From JAWLGZ01 sp041690635 (GTDB lineage Bacteria; Pseudomonadota; Gammaproteobacteria; Thiohalomonadales; Thiohalomonadaceae), in NCBI GenBank assembly GCA_041690635.1, contig JAWLGZ010000002.1, positions 62,001 to 126,000 on the forward strand: a stretch of 64,000 nucleotides of DNA. Direction: 5' to 3'. The notes below the pieces were generated by a model. That model saw only the letters and a program-made list of their open reading frames with translations, was not told the DNA's origin and did no database searches. Below, piece after piece: positions 23,056 to 31,284 of the stretch. How positions within the stretch are numbered: the stretch's first letter is position 1; every line of letters begins with the position of its first letter. The position numbers and the translations under genes were made by a program.

Positions 23056-25464
23056 ATGACCCATTCCATTTCAGACAGGCAGACGGGGGCCGTTACCGTG
23101 GAAGAGTTGATTATCTGGTTCGATGCACTGGGCATGGATGACGTACAGCGGGTGGGCGGCAAGAACGCCTCGCTCGGGGAGATGATCAGCAACCTGGCGG
23201 CCGCCGATGTGCGCGTCCCGGGCGGCTTTGCCACGACGGCGCACGCCTTCCGCGAGTTCCTGCGCCACGACCGGCTCGGCGAGCGCATCAACGGGCGGCT
23301 GGCCAAACTCGACGTGGACAATGTCCCGGCACTGGTGGAAGCAGGAGGCGAGATTCGTCGCTGGATCATCGACACCCCCTTTCCTGAGGCGCTGGAGCAC
23401 GCCATACGCGCCGCGTTCCGGAAAATGGAAAACGGCGGCGAAATCGCCGTGGCGGTGCGCTCCTCGGCGACGGCCGAGGACCTGCCGGACGCCTCCTTTG
23501 CCGGCCAGCAGGAGACCTTCCTCAATGTGCGCGGCATCGACAGCGTGCTGGAGGCGATCAAGCACGTCTTCGCATCGCTCTACAACGACCGCGCCATCGC
23601 CTACCGTGTCCACAACAATTTCGAGCACCACGAGGTGGCGCTGTCGGCGGGCATTCAGCGCATGGTGCGTTCCGATATCGGCGCGGCCGGTGTGATGTTC
23701 ACCATGGACACCGAATCCGGTTTCCGCGACGTGGTCTTCATCACCGGCTCCTACGGCCTGGGCGAGACAGTGGTCCAGGGGGCGGTGAACCCGGACGAGT
23801 TCTATGTCCACAAGCCCACCCTGGCAGCCGGGCGCGCGGCGGTGCTGAGCCGCAACCTGGGCTCCAAGGCGATCAAGATGATCTACAGCGGCGATACCGG
23901 GCATGGCAAGACCGTCAGCACCGTCGATGTGGCGACCGAGGACCGTATGCGTTTCTGCATCACCGATGCGCAGGTTGCAGAACTCGCGCGGCAGGCGATC
24001 GCCATCGAAAAGCACTACGGGCGGCCGATGGATATCGAGTGGGTCCTCGACGGTGAGGATGGTCAGCTCTATATCGTTCAGGCGCGCCCGGAGACGGTGA
24101 AGAGCCGGGCCGACGCGACGGTCATCGAGCGCTACCAGCTGAAGCAGAGGAGCAAGGTGCTCACCGAGGGGCGCGCCATCGGCCAGCGCATCGGTGCCGG
24201 GCGGGTACGGGTGATCCACGACGTGAGCGAAATGCACCGGGTGGAGCCGGGCGACGTGCTGGTCACCGACATGACCGACCCGGACTGGGAGCCGATCATG
24301 AAGCGGGCCGCCGCCATCGTCACCAACCGCGGCGGACGCACCTGCCACGCGGCGATCATCGCCCGCGAACTGGGCATCCCCGCGGTGGTCGGCTGCGGCG
24401 ATGCCACCGATCGGACTGAGGACGGCACGGAGGTGACGGTCTGCTGCGCCGAGGGCGACACTGGGCGCATCTATTCGGGGCTGCTGGCGTTCGACGTGCT
24501 GCGCAGCGAGGCGGGCGCCATGCCGGAACTGCCGGTCAAGATCATGATGAATGTGGGCAATCCGGGGCGGGCCTTCGACTTCACCACCATCCCAAACGCC
24601 GGCGTCGGGCTGGCGCGCCTGGAGTTCATCATCAACACCACCATTGGAATCCACCCAAAGGCACTGCTCGATGTGGATAGTCAGACGCCGGAGATGCAAC
24701 AGACCATCCGCAAGCGGACCGCCGGCTATGCCGACCCGGTTACCTTCTACGTGGAGAAGCTGGCCGAAGGGATCGCCACTCTCGCCGCTGCCTTCCACCC
24801 CAATCCGGTGATCGTCCGCATGTCGGACTTCAAGTCCAACGAGTACGCCAACCTGATCGCCGGTGACCGCTACGAGCCGCACGAGGAGAATCCGATGATC
24901 GGTTTCCGCGGTGCGGCCCGCTACGTCTCCGACGACTTTCGCCCCTGCTTCGACCTGGAGTGCCGGGCGTTGAAAATGGTGCGCGACGAGATGGGATTCA
25001 CTAATGTGGAGATCATGATCCCGTTCGTACGCACAGTGGGTCAGGCGGAGAGGGTGGTCGAACTGCTGGCGGAGAACGGCCTGAAGCGCGGCGAAAACGG
25101 CCTGCGGGTGATCATGATGTGCGAACTCCCCTCCAATGCCGTTCTGGCCGAGCAGTTCCTGGAGCACTTCGACGGCTTCTCCATCGGCTCGAACGATCTG
25201 ACCCAGCTCACCCTGGGGCTCGACCGCGACTCGGGGCTCATCGCCGCCGACTTCGACGAGCGCAATCCGGCGGTGAAGAAGATGCTCGGCATGGCCATCC
25301 AGGCCTGTAGGGCGAAGGGCAAATACGTGGGCATCTGCGGACAGGGCCCCTCCGACTACCCGGATTTCGCCGAATGGCTGCTGGAACAGGGCATCAGCAG
25401 CATCTCGCTCAATCCGGACACGGTTCTCGACACCTGGCTCTACCTCGCAAAGCAAGGTCAGTAG
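23056..25464 (+). CDS. ppsA: Phosphoenolpyruvate synthase
   Basis: 802 residues, normal length. It turns pyruvate + ATP + H2O into PEP, AMP and phosphate. Domains in order: ATP-grasp-like nucleotide-binding domain (VGGKNASLGEMISNL, VAVRSSATAEDLPDASFAGQQ), phosphohistidine swivelling domain with catalytic His in GGRTCHAAIIARELG (about 430), and a C-terminal PEP-binding TIM barrel (GFRGAARY, MCELPSNAVLAE, FSIGSNDLTQLTLGLDRD, CGQGPSDYP with the catalytic Cys). It sits directly behind the rnf-nifJ genes and is followed by ppsR, so pyruvate made by NifJ could be committed to PEP. The preceding small gene is 7 bp away, likely co-transcribed. Confidence 0.96.
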   Translation: MTHSISDRQTGAVTVEELIIWFDALGMDDVQRVGGKNASLGEMISNLAAADVRVPGGFATTAHAFREFLRHDRLGERINGRLAKLDVDNVPALVEAGGEIRRWIIDTPFPEALEHAIRAAFRKMENGGEIAVAVRSSATAEDLPDASFAGQQETFLNVRGIDSVLEAIKHVFASLYNDRAIAYRVHNNFEHHEVALSAGIQRMVRSDIGAAGVMFTMDTESGFRDVVFITGSYGLGETVVQGAVNPDEFYVHKPTLAAGRAAVLSRNLGSKAIKMIYSGDTGHGKTVSTVDVATEDRMRFCITDAQVAELARQAIAIEKHYGRPMDIEWVLDGEDGQLYIVQARPETVKSRADATVIERYQLKQRSKVLTEGRAIGQRIGAGRVRVIHDVSEMHRVEPGDVLVTDMTDPDWEPIMKRAAAIVTNRGGRTCHAAIIARELGIPAVVGCGDATDRTEDGTEVTVCCAEGDTGRIYSGLLAFDVLRSEAGAMPELPVKIMMNVGNPGRAFDFTTIPNAGVGLARLEFIINTTIGIHPKALLDVDSQTPEMQQTIRKRTAGYADPVTFYVEKLAEGIATLAAAFHPNPVIVRMSDFKSNEYANLIAGDRYEPHEENPMIGFRGAARYVSDDFRPCFDLECRALKMVRDEMGFTNVEIMIPFVRTVGQAERVVELLAENGLKRGENGLRVIMMCELPSNAVLAEQFLEHFDGFSIGSNDLTQLTLGLDRDSGLIAADFDERNPAVKKMLGMAIQACRAKGKYVGICGQGPSDYPDFAEWLLEQGISSISLNPDTVLDTWLYLAKQGQ

Positions 25465-25514
25465 CCGTTTGGGTGCATGTACTGCGCAGGGAAGCGCATT
25501 TTTTTAATTCAGCT

Positions 25515-25591
25515 CCAAGTTGCAAGTGACGAGTGGCAAGCGGAATATTTCTTCCTTTTCACTTGTGACTTGCAACTTGCCACTTGCGACT
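25515..25591. repeat. ACTTGCN-type inverted-repeat element, copy 8
   Basis: The right arm is four tandem 7-bp units (ACTTGTG, ACTTGCA, ACTTGCC, ACTTGCG). The left arm contains the inverse (CCAAGTTGCAAGTGACGAG then TGGCAAG). A different unit from copies 1-7 but the same plan: short tandem units arranged as inverted arms. It fills the ppsA-ppsR gap and ends 6 bp before the ppsR start. Confidence 0.85.
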
Positions 25592-25597
25592 CTCTCT

Positions 25598-26419
25598 ATG
25601 GAACGCTCCGTCTTCTTTCTCTCCGACCGCACCGGCATCACTGCCGAGACCCTGGGCCGCAGCCTGCTGACCCAGTTCGACGGCATTCTGTTCAAGCAGA
25701 CCAGCTGGCCGTTCCTGGACACACTGGAGAAGGCCCACGAGGCGGTCGAACGGATCAACCGTGCCGCCGAGGAGGACGGCAGCCGGCCCATTCTGTTCAG
25801 TACCCTGGTGAATCCGGAGATCCTGGCGGTGATCCGGGAAAGCAACGGACTGCTGCTGGACTTCTTCGACGCCTTCGGGGCGCCGCTCGAAGAGGAACTG
25901 GGGGTGCGCTCGTCACACGTGATGGGTCGCTCCCACGGCATCAGCGACTACACCACCTACACATCGCGTATCGACGCATTGAACTTCGCCCTGGCGAATG
26001 ACGACGGCACCACCGTCAACAACTATCCGGCCGCCGATATCATCCTGGTCGGCGTCTCCCGTTCCGGCAAGACCCCGACCTGTCTCTATCTCGCATTGCA
26101 GTACGGCATACTCGCCGCCAACTATCCGCTGACCGAAGAGGATTTCGAGGTAACCCGGCTGCCCGAGATCATCCGACCGTTCAAGGAGAAGCTGTTCGGC
26201 CTCACCATCGATGCGGAACGACTGCAACAGATCCGCACCGAGCGGCGCCCCAACAGCCGCTACGCCGACATGACCCAGTGCCGTTTCGAACTGGACGCGG
26301 TGCAGGCCATCTATCGCCGCGAAGGAGTCCGTTGCATCAACACCAGCAGCATGTCCATCGAGGAGATCGCCACCACCATCATGCAGCAGGCGGGACTCAA
26401 GCGTCGCCTGTTTGGATGA
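25598..26419 (+). CDS. ppsR: PEP synthase regulatory protein (kinase/pyrophosphorylase)
   Basis: 273 residues, DUF299 family. It inactivates PpsA by ADP-dependent phosphorylation of a Thr beside the catalytic His and reactivates it by Pi-dependent removal. Landmarks: FFLSDRTGITAETLGRSLL, the P-loop-like GVSRSGKTPTCLYLALQYG, and the C-terminal INTSSMSIEEIATTIMQ. I use ATG 25598 (MERSVFFLSDRTG), the normal family start; the frame is open back to 25520 but that part is repeat copy 8. As in E. coli it is next to ppsA. Confidence 0.94.
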   Translation: MERSVFFLSDRTGITAETLGRSLLTQFDGILFKQTSWPFLDTLEKAHEAVERINRAAEEDGSRPILFSTLVNPEILAVIRESNGLLLDFFDAFGAPLEEELGVRSSHVMGRSHGISDYTTYTSRIDALNFALANDDGTTVNNYPAADIILVGVSRSGKTPTCLYLALQYGILAANYPLTEEDFEVTRLPEIIRPFKEKLFGLTIDAERLQQIRTERRPNSRYADMTQCRFELDAVQAIYRREGVRCINTSSMSIEEIATTIMQQAGLKRRLFG

Positions 26420-26592
26420 TTGCCCATCAGCTGACGTTCTGTTTGCCGGATGGGCGGAGAGAAGCTTGTCATCGGCCACCAATCCGAGACGTGCAACTTC
26501 TAACGCGCACAAGCATAGCGTGAGAACACGGAATCAAATCGCACCATGCGCGACACCGCATGTGCACGAGTCCAGGCGCAACCGATATTCAA

Positions 26593-27250
26593 ATGATCGA
26601 ACGCCAGCCAAACGGACGATGGAAGGCGGATATCCGACCAACTGGCCGGGACGGAAAGCGCTACCGTAAGACGTTCAGACAAGAGGAAAAGGCGGAACGC
26701 TGGATAGCGTGGGTGAAGACCAGGAAGGCCGAGAGCAAGGATTGGGAGCCGAGAGCAGGGAAGCGGAAGCCCCTGACCGACCTGATTGACACTTGGCACA
26801 AACGACACGGCGCGAGCCTTGAGGCTGGACGGGCCAGAAAAAGGAAGCTGGAGAATATCGCGGCGCAGTTACCCGTTATTACTGCCGATACCTTCACTGA
26901 ACACCGCCCCGAGCGGCTAAAGGCGGGCACCAGCCCGAACACCTGTAACCGGGAACTATCCTATCTCCGCGCTCTGTTCAACGAATTACACCGCGGACGC
27001 ATTCCGAAGCGGTTTGAGAAGCAGCGGAATACAACATTCGATGGGAAAAGCTTCACACGTCTTGCGACACACATTCGCAGAAATTTCATGCAAGTGGCGG
27101 GAACATTCCCATGCTTCAACGCATCCTGGGGCATTCAACCTTAGCCATGACGATGCGCTATGCCCACCTAGCACCCGACCATCTCGAAGCCGCAGCCCGC
27201 CTGAACCCCTTAGCCTGGCTTTGTCGACACTTTGTGGACACCGGCCCATT
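26593..27250 (+). pseudogene. Decayed phage-type tyrosine recombinase
   Basis: Pieces of one integrase appear in order but in different frames. From ATG 26593: arm-binding domain (MIERQPNGRWKADIRPTGRD, KRYRKTFRQEEKAERW) and core-binding domain (LIDTWHKRHGASLEAGRARK, PNTCNRELSYLRALFNELHR). About 27050-27075, another frame reads GKASHVLRHTFAE, the catalytic HxxR box. About 27111-27210, a third frame reads LQRILGHSTLAMTMRYAHLAPDHLE with the nucleophile Tyr, then AARLNPLA. The central part of the catalytic domain (roughly 130-150 residues) is missing between them, so an internal deletion plus frameshifts have killed it. It ends about 50 bp from the 3' end of tRNA-Leu, the classic place for an integrase beside its attachment site. 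Base composition is slightly poorer in GC than neighbouring genes. Confidence 0.85.
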
Positions 27251-27302
27251 TACCACCCTACACTGCCGGCGACGTGCTGAGATTTTTCCTTGTATTTCAA
27301 TA

Positions 27303-27387
27303 TGGTGCCCGGGGCGGGACTCGAACCCGCACAGGTTTCCCCGAGGGATTTTAAGTCCCTTGCGTCTACCGGTTTCGCCACCCGGGC
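27303..27387 (-). tRNA. leuZ: tRNA-Leu (anticodon UAA)
   Basis: 85 bases with CCA encoded. The acceptor stem is GCCCGGG/CCCGGGC, D-loop region TGGCGAAACCGGTAGACGC, anticodon loop CTTAAAA with anticodon TAA, a variable arm of class II length, and T-arm GTGCGGGTTCGAGTCCCGC. Its 3' end faces the broken integrase; its 5' end faces the Tad operon. The symbol is by analogy with E. coli leuZ. Confidence 0.95.
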
Positions 27388-27470
27388 ATGCCGCGCAGTT
27401 TATCGGAGGCGTGCCGGCATCAAAAGCTCTTGTACAGACCCGCATACGCAAATTGCCTGCCCGCAATCTC

Positions 27471-27499
27471 TTTCCTGCACGCCTTAGATCGGATATAAA
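27471..27499 (+). promoter_or_regulatory. Candidate promoter of the Tad pilin operon
   Basis: TTTCCT (27471-27476) and TATAAA (27494-27499) are 17 bp apart, with a weak -35 and a good -10 box. A GC hairpin (CCCC, loop, GGGG, about 27504-27518) lies in the predicted leader, ahead of a CAGGGAG ribosome site before ATG 27585. Confidence 0.35.
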
Positions 27500-27584
27500 T
27501 ACACCCCTACGCCGGGGGTATCGTGCGTAGAGAACGTATTAGCAGGCACTAATAAATAACACGAATTCCAGGGAGCCCCATCAG

Positions 27585-27848
27585 ATGATCACCCGTCGCA
27601 AAATCACCGGCCAGGGCATGACCGAGTACATCATCATCGTCGCCCTGATCGCCATCGCTGCCATCGCCGTCTACTCCTTCTTCGGCAAGACCGTCCGCAA
27701 CCAGACCGCGGGTATGGCCCAGGAGCTGTCCGGGCAGGACGCCAGTGCCTCTATCGATGCGGCCAAGGGCGCGGCCGACAGCGCCGGCAGTTCGGCGGAC
27801 AAGGACAAGGGACTGAGCAGCTATCAGTCCCAGAGCGAACTGAAGTAA
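27585..27848 (+). CDS. Flp-type (type IVb) pilin
   Basis: 87 residues. The prepilin signal is ITG|QGMTEYIIIVALIAIA: cleavage after Gly9 would place Glu at +5 and Tyr at +6 of the mature protein, the Flp pattern. The hydrophobic helix ends with AVYSFFG, then a Ser/Ala/Asp-rich hydrophilic tail that is longer than that of classic Flp (about 50 residues). It is the first gene of the Tad operon, typical for the major pilin, and is followed by a hairpin that could raise its expression relative to the downstream genes. Confidence 0.88.
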   Translation: MITRRKITGQGMTEYIIIVALIAIAAIAVYSFFGKTVRNQTAGMAQELSGQDASASIDAAKGAADSAGSSADKDKGLSSYQSQSELK

Positions 27849-27878
27849 CCCCCAGGAGTCTCGCAACCGGATGCGGAT

Positions 27879-27907
27879 ACTCCCGGAACCGGCGTGGTTC
27901 CGGGAGT
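27879..27907 (+). promoter_or_regulatory. Perfect 12-bp stem hairpin between pilin and downstream Tad genes
   Basis: ACTCCCGGAACC (27879-27890), loop GGCGT, GGTTCCGGGAGT (27896-27907). There is no T run after it, so it is more likely an mRNA-protecting or processing stem, or a partial attenuator, than a full terminator. It lies just before the next start codon. Confidence 0.7.
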
Positions 27908-27915
27908 TCGCTGTC

Positions 27916-29667
27916 ATGGAGATGTCAGCCACAAAAATAGCCAGGAAGGGCCAGCGCGGGCAGGCGATGGTCTTCTCGCTGCTCTTCATTGGCGCCGTCC
28001 TGCTCGGCCTCACCTTCCTCTACAAGGCCGGCAAACTCACCTCGGAAAAGATGCAGCTACAGAACGCGGCCGATGCCACCGCGTTCAGTGTTTCGGTCAT
28101 TGAGGCGCGCGACCTCAATTTTGCTGCCTACCTGAACCGGGCCATGGTGGCCAACGAGGTCGCGATGGGCCAGCTGATCGGGCTGGTTTCGTGGGCGAAC
28201 CACATCATTTCGGTCGAAGAGTTCCTGCAGATGTACGCAACCCTCCTCGACTCGATTCCCATAGTCGGGAATGCGCTGGCGGGGGTACTACGCTCCGTCG
28301 GTGCCGTATTCAAAACGGTCGGGGGCGTGGCGAAGGCGATACTGCGGCCCTTCGCCCAGATCGGCATCGCCTTCATCTCCAAGGTGAATCTGGCCTATTC
28401 CATCGCCCAGACGGTGTATCACCTCGCCTCGACCGGCCTGCTCATCTCGACTGTTTTGGAAACCATCAGTCTTAATGCACCGGGGGCGAAGCTCTCGGAC
28501 GCGGGCACGATCTCCCTGATCACCCACATCATCACCTACCACGCCCGTTTCGCCAAACTCACCAACGACGCCCGGTTCTTCGCCGCGGTGGTGCGCAAGG
28601 GTCGTGACCAGTTCACCCGGGCGCGCGGCTGGAAGTTCGCCTTCATCGCCGACCCGCCCGGTCCGATGGGGCCGGAGGACGATCCCAATCCTCTGGGTCT
28701 TCACCTGCATGATGATTGGGACGTTCTGACCGTCAACGTCGGCTACTCCTTCGATATCGAGTTCTTCATGAGTCTGGATCGGGCCGGGGGCAGCGAGTTG
28801 CGCTTCACCGGTGGCAAGCCGCTGGCAAAGAACTTCAACTGGTCGGCGGCCGACGTCACCGCCCTGAATGCGATGCTGAGACTCGCCTTCGAGGCATGGG
28901 CCGAGGAGACGGTCACCGGCGCCAAAGTGAGTGTCGCGGGTGAAGCGGTGGCAAGGGACAACCGCCTGCGGCTGTCGGCCGAACTCATGGATATCGAAAT
29001 CTTCAAGATCTCGGTACCCCTGCCCACATCCGCCCCGTTCAGCGCCGGTACCGCGCAGGCGGGCAGGACCGGCAAAAATGCCCAGACGATGCTTTCGATG
29101 TTCTCTCAAGAGCCGCTGATGACGCCGCCGGGCCCGGTGCCGCTGACGGCCTATGGTGGCGCACCCCGTTACGGCACCGCCTACGACTGGCCCGCACTGG
29201 GTCCGCCCTACCGTGTCATGGCCGAAAACGTGAGCCAGAGCTATCCGGGGCTGCCCCGCTACGTGGATGCGGGGGGAGGCTCGCTCTTCGGCATCGACGC
29301 TCCCTACTTCCTGGTGGCGCTGGTGAAGGAGATCGACAAGGTCAACGAAAACGAGGTGCGTACCAGCGGCCGCCTGCGGTTGACCGACCGGGCCGCCGAC
29401 AACGAGGTGGCGGCCATCGCCAAGTCGGAGGTCTACTTTGCGCGTCCAAACGACCTCGCCCAGTTCCGCCGCAGCGACGGGTACACCGAGACGGGCAACA
29501 GCTTCAGCCCGTTCTGGCAGGCCCGCCTGGCCGAGACCTCCGATATTGAGCGGATGGTGGTGATGGCGCTGCAGCAGAAACAGATCTGGGTTGAGGGGAT
29601 CGTCGCGGAGTTGACGCTGGTGGGCGACTTCACCCGCTTCCTGAACAAGTTCGGGCTCGGTCTGTGA
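27916..29667 (+). CDS. TadG-like Tad-pilus secreted/membrane protein
   Basis: 583 residues. An N-terminal putative Tad/TadG domain: KGQRGQAMVFSLLFIGAVLLGLTFLYKAGK, followed by LQNAADATAFSVSVIEARDLNFAAYLNRAM, which is the conserved region of PF13400-type TadG proteins. The rest (about 100-583) is a large, mostly extracytoplasmic part with several hydrophobic stretches (residues 110-200) and no motif I recognise. The start is taken as ATG 27916 after the hairpin; 27871 would put translation through the hairpin. It overlaps the next gene by one base. TadG-like proteins are thought to link the pilus base to the envelope. Confidence 0.75.
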   Translation: MEMSATKIARKGQRGQAMVFSLLFIGAVLLGLTFLYKAGKLTSEKMQLQNAADATAFSVSVIEARDLNFAAYLNRAMVANEVAMGQLIGLVSWANHIISVEEFLQMYATLLDSIPIVGNALAGVLRSVGAVFKTVGGVAKAILRPFAQIGIAFISKVNLAYSIAQTVYHLASTGLLISTVLETISLNAPGAKLSDAGTISLITHIITYHARFAKLTNDARFFAAVVRKGRDQFTRARGWKFAFIADPPGPMGPEDDPNPLGLHLHDDWDVLTVNVGYSFDIEFFMSLDRAGGSELRFTGGKPLAKNFNWSAADVTALNAMLRLAFEAWAEETVTGAKVSVAGEAVARDNRLRLSAELMDIEIFKISVPLPTSAPFSAGTAQAGRTGKNAQTMLSMFSQEPLMTPPGPVPLTAYGGAPRYGTAYDWPALGPPYRVMAENVSQSYPGLPRYVDAGGGSLFGIDAPYFLVALVKEIDKVNENEVRTSGRLRLTDRAADNEVAAIAKSEVYFARPNDLAQFRRSDGYTETGNSFSPFWQARLAETSDIERMVVMALQQKQIWVEGIVAELTLVGDFTRFLNKFGLGL

Positions 29668-30608
29668 TGATGCGGGGCACTCCAACTGCGGTTCGTGGCC
29701 AGGCGATGACCGAATTCGTCGTGGTCGCCTCCTTCGTACTGGTACCGCTGTTTCTGCTGATCCCGCTACTTGGCAAGTACGTGGACATCCGCCACAGCAC
29801 CATCCAGTCCGCCCGCTACGAGGCGTGGGAGTACACGGTCTGGAACCGCAACGACAGCGCCAGCAAGTTCGGGGGCTACAAGTACGCGATCCCGACCAAG
29901 TCACCGGAGGTCATCAAGCAGGAGGCGATGAAGCGCTTTCTCTCCACTACCCACATTCCGCTGCGCAAATCCGATGGCAATGGCTGGGAGCATTCCCATC
30001 GCAACCTCCTGTGGACGGACCACCGCGGTGTCCCCCTTTACCGGCCGGGAGGCAGCAACGGTGCGGATGTCTCGGTGGACAAGACACCGGACAAACTCAA
30101 GGTGATCCAGCTCCTGGTGGACTGGACCGGAAAGCTGTTCCGCGTACTCGCGGAGGTGATTCGGTTCGTCACCGCCAACAAGGATCTCGGCTTTACCATC
30201 ATGGATGCCAACGGCTACTACCGGGCGGAGTCGAAAACGAAGGTTCAACCGGTCAACTGGATCGATCCGAACAACGAACTGGCGGGCATCAACAGCTTCA
30301 AGCGTGGCCTGACCTTCAGCGCCCAGGCTAGCGTACTCAGCGAGGGGTGGAATGCCGGCGGCAGCGATCACGCCGCCAACCAGACCGCAGGTCTGGTCCC
30401 CACCAAGCTGCTCGACAACCCGGTGATCAACACCATCCTCGACATCGCCGGGTATATCGCCCCCGAGTTCCATCAGATCGAGTTCGGGTACATCGATCAC
30501 GAGTCGGTGCCACCGAAGGCGCTCAAGGGGTACAACGGCAAGGTGGTGTGCACCACCGGCAATGCACTCACCAACCCGGGTCTGTGCGACATGCAGGAGG
30601 GGAAATGA
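29667..30608 (+). CDS. TadE-like pseudopilin-type protein
   Basis: 313 residues. The N-terminus is TAVRG|QAMTEFVVVASFVLVPLFLL with Glu at +5 after the predicted prepilin-peptidase cleavage, as in TadE/TadF pseudopilins. Then comes IRHSTIQSARYEAWEYTVW, and a long periplasmic part without recognisable motif (Trp-rich WNRND, W-D-H-R-G). ATG at 29667 overlaps the previous stop (ATGA); 29670 is an alternative. It is longer than typical TadE (about 150-200). Assignment rests on the N-terminal motif and operon position. Confidence 0.72.
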   Translation: MMRGTPTAVRGQAMTEFVVVASFVLVPLFLLIPLLGKYVDIRHSTIQSARYEAWEYTVWNRNDSASKFGGYKYAIPTKSPEVIKQEAMKRFLSTTHIPLRKSDGNGWEHSHRNLLWTDHRGVPLYRPGGSNGADVSVDKTPDKLKVIQLLVDWTGKLFRVLAEVIRFVTANKDLGFTIMDANGYYRAESKTKVQPVNWIDPNNELAGINSFKRGLTFSAQASVLSEGWNAGGSDHAANQTAGLVPTKLLDNPVINTILDIAGYIAPEFHQIEFGYIDHESVPPKALKGYNGKVVCTTGNALTNPGLCDMQEGK

Positions 30609-31282
30609 AGCGCCTTCTGCTGATGACCTGCCTGCTCGCTCTCTCCGGACTGGTGAGCGCCGCCGCACCCGACTTCCCCGCGCCCCCCGATGCGCGGGTG
30701 ACCACGGTATCTGAGGCCTCCACCGTCAACGGCCTGCCCATCTCGATACGGCGCTTCGAAGTCAAGCGGCCGGTGGAGTGGGTGCTGAAGTACTACCGCA
30801 ACCGGTGGCAATACAGCGCCCGGGAGGGTGTTCCCGGCTACCTCGAAACCGAATTCGGCGAGTGGAAAATGATCACCCGATCCGAAGGGGACTGGTTCAT
30901 GAGCGTCCAGGTGCAGCCGGACAGCTTCAGCAGTTCCTGGGGGCACCTCGCGCTATCCAACCTCAAACGGGGCTCCTTCAAGGCACTCGGCAGCGGTGTG
31001 CCAATGATGAACGGCAGCAAGGTGCTCAACGACACACCGAGCAGCGACCCGGGACGCAAGGCGCGAACGGTGATGCTCTCCAACAGCTTTTCGGTGAGCA
31101 GCAACGCCACCTACTACCGGGACTACTACACCGGTCGCGGCTGGCAGATCGCCATGGACATGCCGATCGCCAACGGCAAGCACCACGCGCTCCTGTTCAA
31201 ACGCGGCACCGCCGAGGCCCAGCTCACCCTCCAACCGGCCGGCGACGGCACGGCGGTGGTGGCGAACTTCATCAATCACTGA
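30605..31282 (+). CDS. Secreted protein of unknown function in the Tad operon
   Basis: 225 residues. MKRLLLMTCLLALSGLVSAAA is a clear Sec signal peptide. The mature part has two related halves around VEWVLKYYRNRWQYSAREGV and SSNATYYRDYYTGRGWQIAMD, in which the Y(Y)R-x-x-W-pattern repeats, suggesting an internal duplication. I recognise no family. It overlaps the upstream TadE-like gene by four bases and is followed 3 bp later by a second pilin gene, so it is co-expressed with the pilus and probably a periplasmic or minor pilus factor. Confidence 0.7.
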   Translation: MKRLLLMTCLLALSGLVSAAAPDFPAPPDARVTTVSEASTVNGLPISIRRFEVKRPVEWVLKYYRNRWQYSAREGVPGYLETEFGEWKMITRSEGDWFMSVQVQPDSFSSSWGHLALSNLKRGSFKALGSGVPMMNGSKVLNDTPSSDPGRKARTVMLSNSFSVSSNATYYRDYYTGRGWQIAMDMPIANGKHHALLFKRGTAEAQLTLQPAGDGTAVVANFINH

Positions 31283-31284
31283 CA

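Noticed and set aside
23071..25455. A 794-residue minus-strand open frame opposite ppsA
   Set aside because: Shadow of ppsA; composition and lack of motifs show it is not coding.
25520..25597. Longer PpsR start at 25520
   Set aside because: The added residues are translated from repeat copy 8, and the family N-terminus starts at ATG 25598.
26420..26592. Possible attachment-site duplicate of the tRNA-Leu 3' end between ppsR and the integrase scar
   Set aside because: I do not see a matching stretch of the tRNA 3' end by eye; a proper alignment could still find a short one.
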